A stretch of 64,000 bases of DNA from Alopecurus myosuroides (taxonomy: Eukaryota > Streptophyta > Magnoliopsida > Poales > Poaceae). A model generated the notes under the pieces. The model was not told the origin of the DNA, did no database searches, and saw only the letters and a program-made list of their open reading frames with translations. Below, in pieces: positions 45,309 to 57,150 of this stretch (position 1 is the first letter of the stretch; the number at the start of each line of letters is the position of its first letter). Location: positions 44,652,477-44,716,476 of the forward strand of contig CM054059.1 in the NCBI GenBank assembly GCA_028641055.1, read 5' to 3'. The position numbers and the translations under genes were made by a program.

Positions 45309-48196
45309 CTATGGTCTCGGCGGGAACGGACGAGCGCCTTTTAGCGTGTTGAATGTCCGGGTGTCATGTTGCTCTCGTAGGTGTGCTTCTATGTCACGGT
45401 TGCTCGGTGGTGCGTGGCCGTGGAAGAACAAGCCACCCCGAGTGATGACATCCGACGAGAGTATCGTGCAGATCCTCCGCTGGATGCGACGGAACTCAGA
45501 CCGCACATATTCATCGGGGGTGTTGGTCATCTTTGTGGTCAGGTCTCGGAGATGACTTGGTAGCTGGACCTCTTGGGCATCCTTTAAGTACTCCCTCGTC
45601 TGAAAGATGACATACCAAGCTTCCAACCCGAATTCTTGCTCTGATTGCTTGAGGCAGGGGAAGTTTGTTACGTGGTTGCACACGTAGGCGCCTCGAACTT
45701 TTTTCTCCTTTTTTAGGGGCTTGCCTAACTCGGCGGCGAAGCCGTTGAGGGCACTATTAAGAATATCTCTTATGTTGTTGTAGTCCTTCTGCACCGCCCT
45801 ACCCGCATCGAGATAAGTGCATACCGACCAGTGCGGTTCCATGACGATGAGTACGCATCCTCCGTTTCTGCGCAGAACATTTCGAACAAGCCATCAATAT
45901 CATCAATCGGAATACTAAGGAGATTCTAGAAAGAATGTAATGACGGGAAGCGGAGAGGACTACTTACTTGGGAAAGTATGGCATGAGAATGGCGTTCTTA
46001 TCCTTGTTATCTATCAAAAACCCCGTTATGAAGTTCGTGATAACAACCCGGTCCGCAGGTGACCGCAAGTAGTCCTCATTCATGTAGTAGGGGTCCATAA
46101 TTGCGATGTGCGGGGTATTCTCCATGACCATGTCGTGCGCCATGCTGAGCGATATCAGGCGGACAATGCCTTGGTCGAGCTTTCCCAAGTGGAAGACCCT
46201 GAATATGTCTTCGTATCTGATGAAGAACACCTCCGCGGGACTTGTATCCTCAAAGCCCACGGATCGGGGCACCTTGACCACGTATAGCGGGTAGGAGGGA
46301 TGTTTCTCACGTAGAAGTTCATTCTCTTTGAACAAAATCCCGTCGTGGATGGTCCTCATGTCACCACCCATGACAGCGACAACCTCTGGCGGCAGCATCG
46401 GCTGACCTATCTCATGCACCTTCCTCCACGGGACGGCGGGCGGCAAACGGTCTAGGACTCGGGCGGCCGCTGGCTGGCTACTAGAGGAGGCACCACCTTT
46501 CTTCTTCTTGGCTACCGGCCTCTTCCGATTCTTCTTCGGCCTCAAGCAGATGGGAGTGCCGCTTTGTTTTACCGCCTCCTCGGCCGTAGCACGGAGTGTA
46601 TTCGAGGTAACCAGCATAGGTTGTGGAGCCGTAAAGGCCGTCTGCTCCTCGGGAGTTTCTTGGGAATAGGTTAGCTTCTTATGGATATCCGGTTTTCTGG
46701 TGGGTAACTCAGAAGAACCGCCCTCTCCGCCATCTACATTCTTCTGGATATCAAGAATTCTGGCGGGTAACTCCGGAGGAATCGGCTTCTCGCCATCCAA
46801 CTGATTTATGAAATCGTCAATGGGAGCAAGTTCAATATCCATGTAGTCGGCATGGGTGTCATGCTCGTGATGTTGCTCGTCATTGGACGTCTCGTGCTCG
46901 AGAGGACGAGGATCCACCGGAGGTGGAGAGAGGACATTGCCAGGTTGGACCTTGTCTTGTTGGCTTGCCGCGGGCGCAACCGGTGTAGTGGTGACGGTCA
47001 TGCCTTGGCTTGGCGCCGACCCTGACGTCGTGTTCAGCCGAATAAGGGCTTTCGGCCATAGCAAGATTTGATTGTCCAGTTGGCCGAGATTCAGCTCGCT
47101 GTCGGCATCGGCGGGTTGATTAGGAGGATACAAGTCCTCGAATCCCGGTAGCACCAGATCGACGCGAACCCGAAGCTCGTTGGCCGGTATATCTCTGTAG
47201 TGGTACTTGCGGGATAGTGGTTGCAAGATGCTCCCCTTTGCAACATCCTTCAACTCGCTGCCCACTTTTAGCAGGAAGGTGCATCCCGTCGCGTCAGCCT
47301 GCGATAACATGCATGGATAGGTCAGAGAGTAGGGTTATATTGAACTGGCTACAGCTTGAGACGGTCAATAATTTACCGTGAGGGCACTGAGCTCGGCTAA
47401 CGTCGACGGACCACAGGTGATGGTGGGCTCGTCGAGCAACGGGGTGGTGGCCGCGCCGGACACGGCCGACGGTCCATCGGGGGCTGGCGCGTCGGGCACG
47501 GCGGGGGCGACAGGCACGGCAGACGTCGACGGACCACCGGCGGCGGCCGCGGCGGGCACGACCAACGTCGACGGTATGTTGATCGTCGTTAACGGCCCCT
47601 GTGAGCCCCCGGCGATGTAGCCACATAGTTTTTCAAATATGGCGAGGATGAGCGCATTCATCTTTTCCCCCACCTTTTCCTCAATCTTCCTCTCCATGTT
47701 TGTTTCCAAGTCATGGACCTTCTTCTTTAGCGCCTCCGCCTCCTCGATCGACTGGCTCTTCTTCGCCGCCCGTGACTCCTTAGTGTTGGGCTCAGCCAAG
47801 CCATAGTTGGCGTGCTTCTTATTAAGTCCGCGGCCGGTGATACGGCCTAAGTGCGGCCTTTTCAGAGGGTCCTGGCTCTTTGCCTTGTTGTACCCCCTGA
47901 TGAAAGGCTTATCCCACGCGACTTTGGCCGTCGACGTCTGCGACGAGGAAGATTCAAGTTGTTGTTCTTCTAGCTGCAGAAGCAACATATGAACGGTTTA
48001 GAAATGGTTTTGTACTAGAATAAAATCATGGACTTGATGATGATGAGTTGCATGAAATGGTAAATTTCTTACCACTAGCTTCTCAACATTCTTCACGCTA
48101 TCGTCCGTGACCAAAATAACACCCTCCACCATCTTCGGGTCCGAGACAAGTTTCCCGGTCGGAGTTACTTTTCTGTACCTCGACCTCATGAATTTA
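45309..48196 (-). pseudogene. CACTA 2 second protein with Ulp1-like C-terminus, 5' truncated
   Basis: Minus-strand exons with good splice sites: about 48196-48074 (KVTPTGKLVSD..NVEKLV), about 47975-47386 (WDKPFIRGYNKAKSQDP, a coiled coil around EEAEALKKKVHDLE), 47298-45968 (ADATGCTFLL start; Pro-rich middle; conserved YPLYVVKVP, AEVFFIRYEDIF, NTPHIAIMDPYYMNEDYL, MPYFP) and about 45861-45309 (GGCVLIVMEPHWSVCTYLD to FPPRP). Joins leave the frame open. The last two exons match the Ulp1-like Cys-protease fold used by CACTA ORF2 proteins. The family HW, Q and CGYY residues are replaced (GGCVL and FGLEAWYV), so protease activity is unlikely. The 5' end is lost at the deletion junction. Confidence 0.75.
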
Positions 48197-48346
48197 TCAT
48201 GCCTGTGTTTATAGTTTTATGATCTCAGCGTGCATATGCTTTTACATTAGATTGATCAAGTTTATGTTACTAGCATGTCACCTCAGAAATTATTGTTTTA
48301 TCGTTTACCTACTCGAGGACGAGTAGTAACTAAGCTTGGGGATGCT
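48197..48346 (+). mobile_element. Element C: internal remnant and polypurine tract
   Basis: 150 bp of 3' internal sequence of a TGATACGTCTCC-type gypsy derivative on the plus strand, with CTACTCGAGGACGAGTAG and the tract AAGCTTGGGGATGCT (48332-48346). The rest of its body and its 5' LTR are missing at the junction with CACTA 2. Confidence 0.75.
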
Positions 48347-49913
48347 TGATACGTCTCCAACGTATCTATAATTTCTGATGCTCCATGATCATATTTTGCC
48401 AATTGCTACTTGTTTTCTCCCTTATTTATAGCATTTTTATACGTTTTATGGCACTAACCTATTAAAAAGATGTCAAGTGCCAATTCCCTGTTTTCTGCAG
48501 TTTTTGTTTTCAGAAAAGCTGTTCTGAAACATTCTCGGAATTGGACCCCACAAAGCCCGAAGTTCCTATTTTCCCCGGAAGCATCCAGAACACCGAAGAG
48601 GAGTCAAAGAGGGGCAACAGGGGGCCACACCATAGAGTGGCTCCCCCCCTTGGTCGCGCCACCTATAGGTGTGGGGCCCTGGAGCTCCACCGCCTTTGCC
48701 CTTTCGCCTGTTCAAGCCCCTCGGATGGAAAACCCTAGGCACCTGATCAAAAATCCCCGAAAAGTTCCGCAGCCACCGTCACCGTCAACCCTAAATTAGG
48801 GGGTTCTGAAGCTGTTTCCGGCACCCTGCCGGAGAGGAGATCATCACCAGAGGCTTCTACATCACCATGCCTGCCTCCGGAGTGATGCGTGAGTAGTTCA
48901 TCCTTGGACTACGGGTTCGTAGCTGTAGCTAGATGTTTTTCTTCTCCTCATATGCCTCCATGTTTAGATCTCGTGAGCTGCCTATCATAATCGAGATTGA
49001 TCTTATGTAATTCTATATGATGTGTTTGCTGGGATCCGATGAATATTGAACTTATGCCAAGTTGATTATAGTCTTTATTTGCTTATGCTATTTGTGATCT
49101 TGCATGATTTCTGTTGCTAGTGGTTGCTCTGGCCAAGTAGTTGCTAGTGACTCCAAGAGGGAGTATTTATGCTTGATAGTGGGTTCATGCCTCCTCACCG
49201 CCTTGCTCGAGTGACAAAAACGTGAAGGGGGGATGTGCTGTTGCCATTAGGGAGAAAACTGCGGTGAGAGTGCCCGTGTGCATAATCATTGCTTACATTA
49301 CACACTTTGTTTAATGCAATTATCTGTTGCTTGCAACTTAATACCTAAGGGGGTTCGGATGATAACCTGAGGGTGGATTATTAGTCATAGATGCAGATGG
49401 ATGTCGGTCTATGTATCTTGTTGTAATGCCCGCACTAAATATCATAGTAATCTTCATGTCATATTGTGCACTACGGTGCAACCTCTATTTTTCAATTGCC
49501 CAGCTGTAATTTGTTCGCCCAGCATGCTATCTTTTATGGAGAGACACCACTATTGAATCTATGAACCCCGGTCCATTTTCCCACACTGTTAAACAAACCA
49601 CAATAATTTCATGCTCTCTTTATTTACTGCATGCATACACTGTTTTCCACACTATACGTCTAATCTTTGTTTTCAGCAAGACCGGTGAGATTGACAACCT
49701 GTACCGTTGGGGCAAAGTATTTTGGTTGTGTTGTGTGCAGGTTCCACGTTGTTGCTGACACCGGTGAAGCGCCAGCACCACCGTCAGTGGCATCAACCTT
49801 CCGAGGGTCCTCTTTCTCCTACTGATTGATAACCCTGGTTCTTAACTAAGGGGAAAACTCCTACCGATGTGCTCATCAAACCCTCCTCTTGGGGTTCCCA
49901 ACAAAGCGCATCA
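48347..49913 (+). repeat. 3' LTR of element C
   Basis: About 1567 bp from TGATACGTCTCCAACG to near GCGCATCA (the end could be 49913, 49915 or 49917, each reading CA). It contains the leader block GCACCCTGCCGGAGAGGAG near 48820 and the LTR motifs shared with element A in reverse. It abuts the antisense gene of element D, so the insertion cut that element. ORFs inside are not family-related. Confidence 0.72.
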
Positions 49914-50136
49914 CACACGCCTATGCCACTGCGTTGATGGCGGAGGTGCCATCTTTTTCTGCCCCGGGAAGGTCCTCTTTCTCCTACTGGATTGATAGCC
50001 CTGGTTCTTAACTATGGGGAAAACTCCTACCGCTGTGCTCATCACACCCTCCTCTTGGGGTTCCCAACAAAGCGCATCACGCACGCCTACGCCACTGCGT
50101 CGACGGCGGAGGTGCCATCTTCTTCTGCCCCGATGA
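49806..50136 (+). repeat. 165 bp tandem duplication across the LTR C / element D junction
   Basis: GGTCCTCTTTCTCCTACTG starts copies at 49806 and 49971. Both run through CTTGGGGTTCCCAACAAAG and on into GCCACTGCGT..GGCGGAGGTGCC. The copies differ at roughly a dozen positions, including one inserted G. Each copy holds the end of LTR C plus about 55 bp of element D. Confidence 0.8.
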
Positions 50137-52913
50137 CTCCCCCGACTGTCTCTACGATGACACCGGAGATCCACGCGAGCGTATCGGTGGGCCTAGATCC
50201 TAGCTCCGCCACCAGTGCTACGCCGCCTCCATCCTCCGCTTCTCCACCTCCTTCCGTCCCCAAATTGGGAGGCTTAGATACTTACGCTCGCGCCGGAGAA
50301 GATGCGGAGGGCGATGCCGCCGCAGGAGGCAAAGAAGATGAAGGAGAGGATGCTGGTAACTGGAGTCAGTGCAATACCACACTGACCCTGTTAAAAAGCC
50401 TAGAAAAGGAGGGCTTTGTCGTCAAAGACAAATGGCGGCTGGATAGCGACGACACCGAGTCGATGCCGAAAGACGGGGAAAGGGTCATTCTTTCCTCCCA
50501 CATTCTAAGAGGTATGGGATATCCGCCTTCCGCCTTTTTTCTCCAAGTCCTCCAGCACTATTGGGTTCAACGCGATGATCTTCCTCCAAATCCTATTCTC
50601 TATACTAGTCATCAACCCGTGCACCTGCACGGGCTAGCTATATTAAAAATATATATTAATATTATTATAAATATTAGACAGGTCGAAACACAAAAAATAT
50701 TAGTTTATTTTGTTTTCAAAAATACATGATATGATCGTATAATCATATGCCCTAATCGATGAAGATTTGGTGTTCTAATTCTTTGTATTGGGATTTGTCA
50801 TATTTTGGTGACCTTAATATTATCGATGTGTATATGTTACATATTTCAACTTTATTAAGCATAATCTATTCTGATGTTTACTTGTGTTACATATTTATGT
50901 AAATCTTAGACACATATAATATGGTAATACTTCTTAGCTTGTAGAAAGTTGTTGTTTCAGATATGGACACGGTCTCCCACATGCAACTTTAGGTTTGACC
51001 TAAATATTTTAATGTACTTCTGTATAATTATGCTATTGTGAAATTATTTTCATCAAAATTAAGTCTAATACTGTTAGCTTGCTACCCCAAAAATAAGTTA
51101 AAAGTGTGGCGGATGCTCCTAAACTAAGTCTAGCGATTGTTTTAGTTTCTCGATTTTATAATTCTTGGAAATGTTAAAATCTATAGCCTAAAATAAAAAA
51201 TGTATCAATAGGAATTAATTAATCAATTAACACTAAATACTTAAGCAGACATACCATATAAAGACAGATATACATCGTGTATGCATAATGAAATATCCGT
51301 GCATGTTGCAAATATCCTGCACGCACGGAAAGCACATGACCAAAGATACGATGAAATGTGTTATCCATGTTTCATCAGTAGCTCAACTTCCCTGCTATCA
51401 ACCAGAGCCAATACAGTATGTCTTATTTTCAGACTAAACCAATGCACTATGCATAAAAGTAGTATTTTAATAATATATGATAGATCAAGTTAGGTGGTAA
51501 GAAACTGGAGATCATACAGAGGCGGAGAAAATTCTCCATGAAAGTTTAGTAGTAAAAAAAATTAATGAACGGATGGTGTTGTCTATACGACAATGCGCCT
51601 GTAGAGATCGTCTTTTTACCTGAACTCTACCTTCATCACGACACCGCTTGACGATTATGTTTCTTCCAGCAGCCGGAGCTTTCCCGTGGAGCCTCCCTTT
51701 GACTCGTGGTAGTCGAGGTCGTAGTCCATATCCAACTACCGCCTGCAGCCACACATGAGGTTCTGAAACTTCTCATGTATGCCTGATTCATGAAGATTAG
51801 AAACAGTACAGGATCATCTCATGATCGATACCGGCCCTGTCGAAATAACTACGTCCTGGCAGATAGACAAATTACAGGGCACCCGATCCGGACTCAAAAG
51901 TCAAGAGCTGTCATCAGAGCCTTGCTGCATCAAACTGTCTTTTGCTTTCGGACGCCGTCCCCGGCATTGTCGCATAGGATGAATTAGGCGCCGACGCGTG
52001 TTCATCACGGCGGGCAGTCGCCTAGCTGCATCAAACTGGCTATATCAGCATGGTGGCGGCGGCATGGCCGAATAAGATGAATTATATTAGTTATTATGTG
52101 ATGCCGCATGAAAGAGGGTCCGTTTGACATGCATCGAAATAAATATGCCAGCGATTGAATAAACCGCACGATACTGCTTGAGATCTCTCTGGATTTAAAA
52201 AATGGGTTAAAAAATATGAGGGTGCGTATTGGGCCCAAACAAACATAGCAGGAGGCGATGTATATAGAAAGTCTTAACTTGGAAGGAGATATGGCTAGAC
52301 TAAATATTTGTACCACTCTAGGACTCCTGGTAAAACTCCATGGACGTTCCGCCATCCCAACCTTAAATTCTAATCTAACATGGAGGCTCCAAAAAAATAT
52401 CGTTACACTGTATTTGTTTGATTCTAGCTAGGATTCTTGGTAAAACTCCACGGTGGTTCTGTGATCCTAACCGTCGAATTCTAATCTAAAGGTTAATTAT
52501 TTAAGTTTTTTAAGATTAATGTGGAGACTCCAAATAGAAATAGCAGACATATGAAAAGAATTTTTGAGTCTGCCACACAACTGGCCATCATACAGCAGCC
52601 AAATCAAACGACAACCCCATGAAAAAGAAATTTGAAATAGTAAAAGAGTAAAATGATGTCCAGAGCCTTTTTTTTTACCAAAGGTGTGAAAGATCCACGA
52701 TGCCACATGACAATTAAAATTTGCATGAAACCCATCGTTAACAAAAATGAAATATCCAGCATGTGATCATCCATGTTACTTGGATTAAACATCTATTTCA
52801 TACCGTATAATCTAATCACCAGAGCCTACAGATACAGAGATAAAAATATCAGACTGTCGTTTTTAGCAAGAAAATAGAAATTAACCACCGCAAAATAAAC
52901 TCCTTTTTATTTT

Positions 52914-53089
52914 CTAGTTTCTTTGAGCTGCTGACTGAACTTGTAATATGTTCGGCCGGGGCCAAGGAAAGTGATCAATAATGTCTTCAGCTGGCTGTAA
53001 CCTTGGCTCCGTTTTGACCGTGCAAGCAGACATCCATTCTACAGAGCGCTGCGCCGTGCCGTGCATGCACATCACCTTGCCGTTGGAAT
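52914..53089 (-). pseudogene. Possible captured terminal exon in Helitron 1
   Basis: After an acceptor-like TGGGTGCAG on the minus strand, an open stretch of 58 codons starts with DSNGKVMCMHGTAQRSVEW, contains a PAEDIIDHFPWPRPNI block and ends in TAG at 52914. The composition and acceptor look like a real last exon. I do not recognise the gene. Upstream exons are not evident in the window. Confidence 0.4.
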
Positions 53090-53956
53090 CTGCACCCATG
53101 CAAAGGCTAAAGCTGAGTTGATTAAGTATTTTTTGCCCAGCTAGACGATGCTCTATCTATTCAATACCCCAAGTTGGAACAGTAACTTCTAAACTCGGGA
53201 GTCCAGATCGCAACGCATTCCTTTTTTTTCTTCATTTTGATCAAGTGCGTTGTGGACTTGTTAGTCACGTCCGGTGATGCCTCCGGCCTCCAGCAAATCA
53301 AATATCTGACCGATTAACTAACTTAAATAACATATCAATTCGAGAGTCCAGACTAACGTCTCATGGCTTTTTATTGTTTCCCATTGTACGTACATACAAC
53401 ATAAAATCGTGGTAGATTATTTGTCGCGTCCAACATGACTTATTTTTTAGGATTATCCTAGCCGTAAAACCGACATCTAACAGCTTAATTAATTTTGATG
53501 ATGTGGATTAACGTGGAGCCGTTGGAATCTGCACCCATGCAAAGGCTAAAGCTGAGTTGATTAAGTATTTTTTGCCCAGCTAGACGATGCTCTATCTATT
53601 CAATACCCCAAGTTGGAACAGTAACTTCTAAACTCGGGAGTCCAGATCGCAACGCATTCCTTTTTTTTCTTCATTTTGATCAAGTGCGTTGTGGACTTGT
53701 TAGTCACGTCCGGTGATGCCTCCGGCCTCCAGCAAATCAAATATCTGACCGATTAACTAACTTAAATAACATATCAATTCGAGAGTCCAGACTAACGTCT
53801 CATGGCTTTTTATTGTTTCCCATTGTACGTACATACAACATAAAATCGTGGTAGATTATTTGTCGCGTCCAACATGACTTATTTTTTAGGATTATCCTAG
53901 CCGTAAAACCGACATCTAACAGCTTAATTAATTTTGATGATGTGGATTAACGTGGA
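53079..53956 (+). repeat. 439 bp direct tandem duplication in Helitron 1
   Basis: Copy 1 is 53079-53517 and copy 2 is 53518-53956. Both begin GCCGTTGGAATCTGCACCC, and no difference between them was noticed. The duplicated part includes the first bases and acceptor of the putative captured exon and DNA close to the Helitron 5' end. Junction homology is GCC. Confidence 0.88.
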
Positions 53957-55410
53957 GCCTTTTATGGTGCCTCCAATTAGTAAATATAAGATATAAGATA
54001 GTCGGCTTCCAGGCTTTATTTGAAGGATACCTAGGAATAGAACCTAGATTAGATTTCTTTAAATACTGCTTCAACGTGAAGCGAAACACTTCCGACGGTG
54101 TTCTTCCGGTCTGTGGGACCATATCCTTCAACCTGCACAAAGGAAGGGAGGTATGGTTCCCAAAAAATCAAAACCTCGGAATCCGTTAAGTTTTGGACGG
54201 GTTCCTTTTTCTATCATCCGAGCGTCCCGTATCCTGGAAAGGATACAGGTATTCCTCCTTTTGAGAATTCCTCTGCCACTCCTAGAGACATCTGGGCTCT
54301 GAACATGATCCAGGTTCTTCCCACAGATCTCTTGCGGATCAGAAGGAGAATAACCAAGTTGGTCGTCTCCTCCCCGCCACTCACAGGCATGGACACTGTC
54401 CTTTGCTAGCTTGGAAGGTAGATTCAACCTCTCTCCTTCCGCTCCAGCCGCCTTCTCTGCGAGTATACTGGTCCGGAAGATGCCGTGCGGGTGACTAAGT
54501 CGGCCATGTCAGAGAAAGTCTTCCGAAAACGTGTCAACCATTTCGTGGCTACTTGTGATCAATACGAGGAAAGCCTCCAAATGTTTCACTCGGAGAACCC
54601 TCCTCCCAAGGTATGCGTTCTTTTTCTGCCTTTGGGCAGGTTTTCATACTTTTGCTTTTCACGAATGTATACTAACAAATTACCCGTGTTTTGACAGCTT
54701 AAGACTCTCATAGAGGATCAACTTGTTTCCGCGGAGGAGGAGGCTGAGCTGAAAGCCTGCTTTGCAGCGACCGGTGGACAGAAACGCAAGAAGATTCCCG
54801 CATCCATCAAAGTTATCGATCTTGACGGGGTCGCCGTCGCCACTTCCAGGCAACCTACTATTTTTGCATAATCTACTCTGTCCTTGCGCAAGCTTTTTCC
54901 TCTGATTTTTATTCTCGACTTTTCTTCCTTTGCAGTCTTTCTCCCGCTCCATTGAAGGGAAAAGGCCGGAAGAAGCAAAATGTTACCACTCATAGGGCAG
55001 CAAAGCCTTCCCCTACCACCGCCCCGGATACACCAATGACGGGTAGAGCAGAGGACCATTCTGCTCCCTTGGAAGAATTCGACTTCCCCATCCCTAGCCA
55101 GTCCAGCCTGCCTGATGCGCCCACTTTGGATGCATGGGAAAGGGCGGCACAGTACGAGAAAGGAGGGACTTACCTCGTCCATATTGACGAGGAGATTCCA
55201 TGTTATGACCAGAAGTTCAAGGTAAAGAAAGAAGCATGCTTTGACGAGCACGGCTTTATGCATTCATGGGCTAGGAATCAATTTGTCCAAGCCCCCTTGA
55301 TCCGTCCTTGGCCACAAGGCGGCCTAATTTTCTGGAATAATTACGCTTTCTTGCCTCGGCAGGTCATCCAAGACGAAATTCATCATATGGGCATATCCTT
55401 CTCTAAGTAA

Positions 55411-56077
55411 AGCAAGGAGTTTACTGAGATGCTCTCGGGGCTTCAAAGAATGAGCCAGGTAATCCTCCAGCCCCCAAGACTTTGTCGATGCCGTCTAAGT
55501 CCATGTCCTGCATGAGCTGAAAGTCGAAATAATGCATTACTTGCTTTCATGATGTAATATTCATATGTAATGCATTCTATATTTTGTATGAACAAATTAT
55601 GGTTTCGCAGTTTTAATTATCTTTGCAAGTTAAATTTGTCTCATTTTCTTTTAAGTTCTCTAATTCGTATGCTTTAACTTTTCTTAGTGTTTGAGTGATT
55701 CTGAAAGCATGAAATCTTCACGTCGAGCAACCGGGTTAAGTAATCAATCAGTCTAAACTCGGAATCATGAGTCATACTTTGGCAATGTAACTTACTAATC
55801 TAGTGACCTAGCAAACAAACAATCAAATAATACTTAAGAAAATAAGGATCTAAAAGTGTGAACTCCAGGCACGTAGGCACAATTATGTGTTATGTAGCCT
55901 TTTTAGGCGAAAAGCATTCAGCAGGAAAAATTCGGGTTAAAATTGAATGGAGTTGAAAGATCATTGGAAAATAGAAAAGACAGAATATGTTTTTGACAAT
56001 AAAGACAGAAAAAATAATTTGCATACTTTTCCGACAACTTTATTTCATGATCTCAATAATGTTTACATAAGATTAAA
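55411..56077 (-). other. Element D spacer between pol and antisense gene
   Basis: 667 bp without a coding frame. On the minus strand a GACTT..AAGTC hairpin runs into CTTGGGGGCTGG (near 55470-55500), resembling the stem plus purine tract of element B. The remainder is A/T-rich. Confidence 0.45.
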
Positions 56078-57150
56078 CTAGGTATAGAAAGGACGTAACT
56101 GCTGGATGCTCCAGGGCCTGTTTGTCTCTCCTAGCTCTACATCTATGCTTATTTTCCTCTTGCAATTCGTCTTTTTCGGGTCATCTTCAGTATTCCGAAT
56201 ATCTACCAGATAGTATGACACATTTTCCATAGCTTCGCTGATAACAAACGGTCCCTCCCAGATTGGGGCTAACTTGTGTTTTCTTTCTTGTACCAACCTT
56301 AGCACCAAGTCACCTTCCTTAAAAGAGCGATGTTTGATTTTCTGGCTGTGATATTGTCGTAAACCCTGCTAATAAATGGTGGATCTCTGCAACACAAGTT
56401 CTCGTTCTTCTTCTAAAATATCAAGGGCATCCTGTCGTGCGTTTTCGGCATCCCTCTCATCGTATGCCTGCACTCTAGGGCTATCATGGATCATGTCCGT
56501 TGGAATCACATCTTCTTCACCATAAACCAGGAAAAAAGGCGTATGCCCCGTTGATCTAATCGGCGTTGTTTGTATGCTCCAAAGCACTAGTGGAAATTCT
56601 TGTACCCATGCTCCAGCTGCTCTATGAAGAGGGGATTCGAGTCTTGGGCGTATACCTTGAAGGATTGAACTATTCATACGTTCAACCTGGCCATTGGATT
56701 GTGGTTGCGCCACAAATGCAAGATCGAGGCGGATTCCCATTTGCCGACAATATTATGTCAGCTCTCCAATTGCAAAGTTAGTCCCGTTATCCGTGATTAT
56801 GCTATGTGGGATGCCGTATCTCATGACTATGTCTATGATGAAATTTCTGGCAGTCACACCCTCAAGTTTTTTGATGGGTTTAGCTTCCACCCACTTGGTA
56901 TACTTATCTACTGCAACTAGTAGATGTGTAAGTTTGCCTTTCGCAGTTTTGAATGGCCCCATCATATCTAGCCCCCAGACCGCAAACGGACATGTTATGG
57001 GGGATAGTCTTGAGTGCTTAAGCCAGCATATTGGTCTACTTGGCGTAATACTGACATCTGGCACATGTCTTAACTGTGTGCTCTGTGTCTGTCTTGGCTG
57101 TAAGCCAGAAAAATCCTTTCCGGAATGCTTTCTTAACTATCATTTTTGAC
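56078..57150 (-). pseudogene. Element D integrase
   Basis: Minus-strand integrase that would insert the cDNA. The zinc-binding end shows CARCQYYAK near 57060. The core has LDMMGPF (first Asp), IITDNGTNF (second Asp) and QSNGQVERMN (Glu), so the DDE triad is present. The core is broken by a frame change between 56753 and 56740. The C-terminal part, KLAPIWEGPFVI to SIQQLRPFYT (56308-56078), is in another frame. No chromodomain is seen, consistent with a Tat rather than a chromovirus lineage. Confidence 0.82.

Larger units (their letters stand above)
44408..48196 (-). mobile_element. CACTA transposon 2, truncated
   Basis: The terminus CACTACTAGGGAAAA at 44408 is a classic CACTA inverted-repeat end. 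Subterminal CGCCTGGGGTA repeats follow (44430-44670). Downstream, on the minus strand, lie exons of a CACTA protein with a Ulp1-like C-terminus. No second TIR and no TNP2 gene are present. The element stops at about 48196, where internal sequence of element C starts. The missing part would be the 5' half on its coding strand. Confidence 0.8.
50605..53998 (-). mobile_element. Helitron 1 (3394 bp), inserted between A and T
   Basis: On the minus strand the 3' end is the hairpin CCCGTGCA-GG-TGCACGGG (50616-50633), then TTGATGA and CTAG (50605). The 5' end is TCTTATATCTTATATTTACT (53998 leftwards). Host A (50604) and T (53999) flank it with no target duplication, as Helitrons do. Removing it rejoins the antisense gene in frame. 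It has no Rep/helicase gene, so it is non-autonomous. Interspersed copies of a roughly 100 bp motif with CTAACCGTCGAATTCTAATC and GTGGAG.CTCC lie near 52315-52395, 52430-52535 and before the 5' end. The rest is A/T-rich. Confidence 0.85.
50133..55410 (+). pseudogene. Antisense additional ORF of element D, split by a Helitron
   Basis: Homologous to the antisense gene of element B. The first ATG in host sequence is 50133 (MTPPTVSTM); the true start may have been lost to LTR C. A Ser/Pro/Thr-rich and acidic N-terminus leads to WRLDSDDTE, then YPPSAFFLQVLQHYW and DDLPPNPILY at 50603. Beyond the Helitron, from 53999, the frame continues exactly with VGFQALFEGYLGIEP and KYCFNVKRN to a stop near 54189. 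Later pieces in shifted frames are HPSVPYPGKDTGIPPF, about 54485-54611, 54699-54870 and 54936-55410 (ending GISFSK, then TAA). The family protein has no known function. It runs against the gag-pol direction. Confidence 0.72.
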
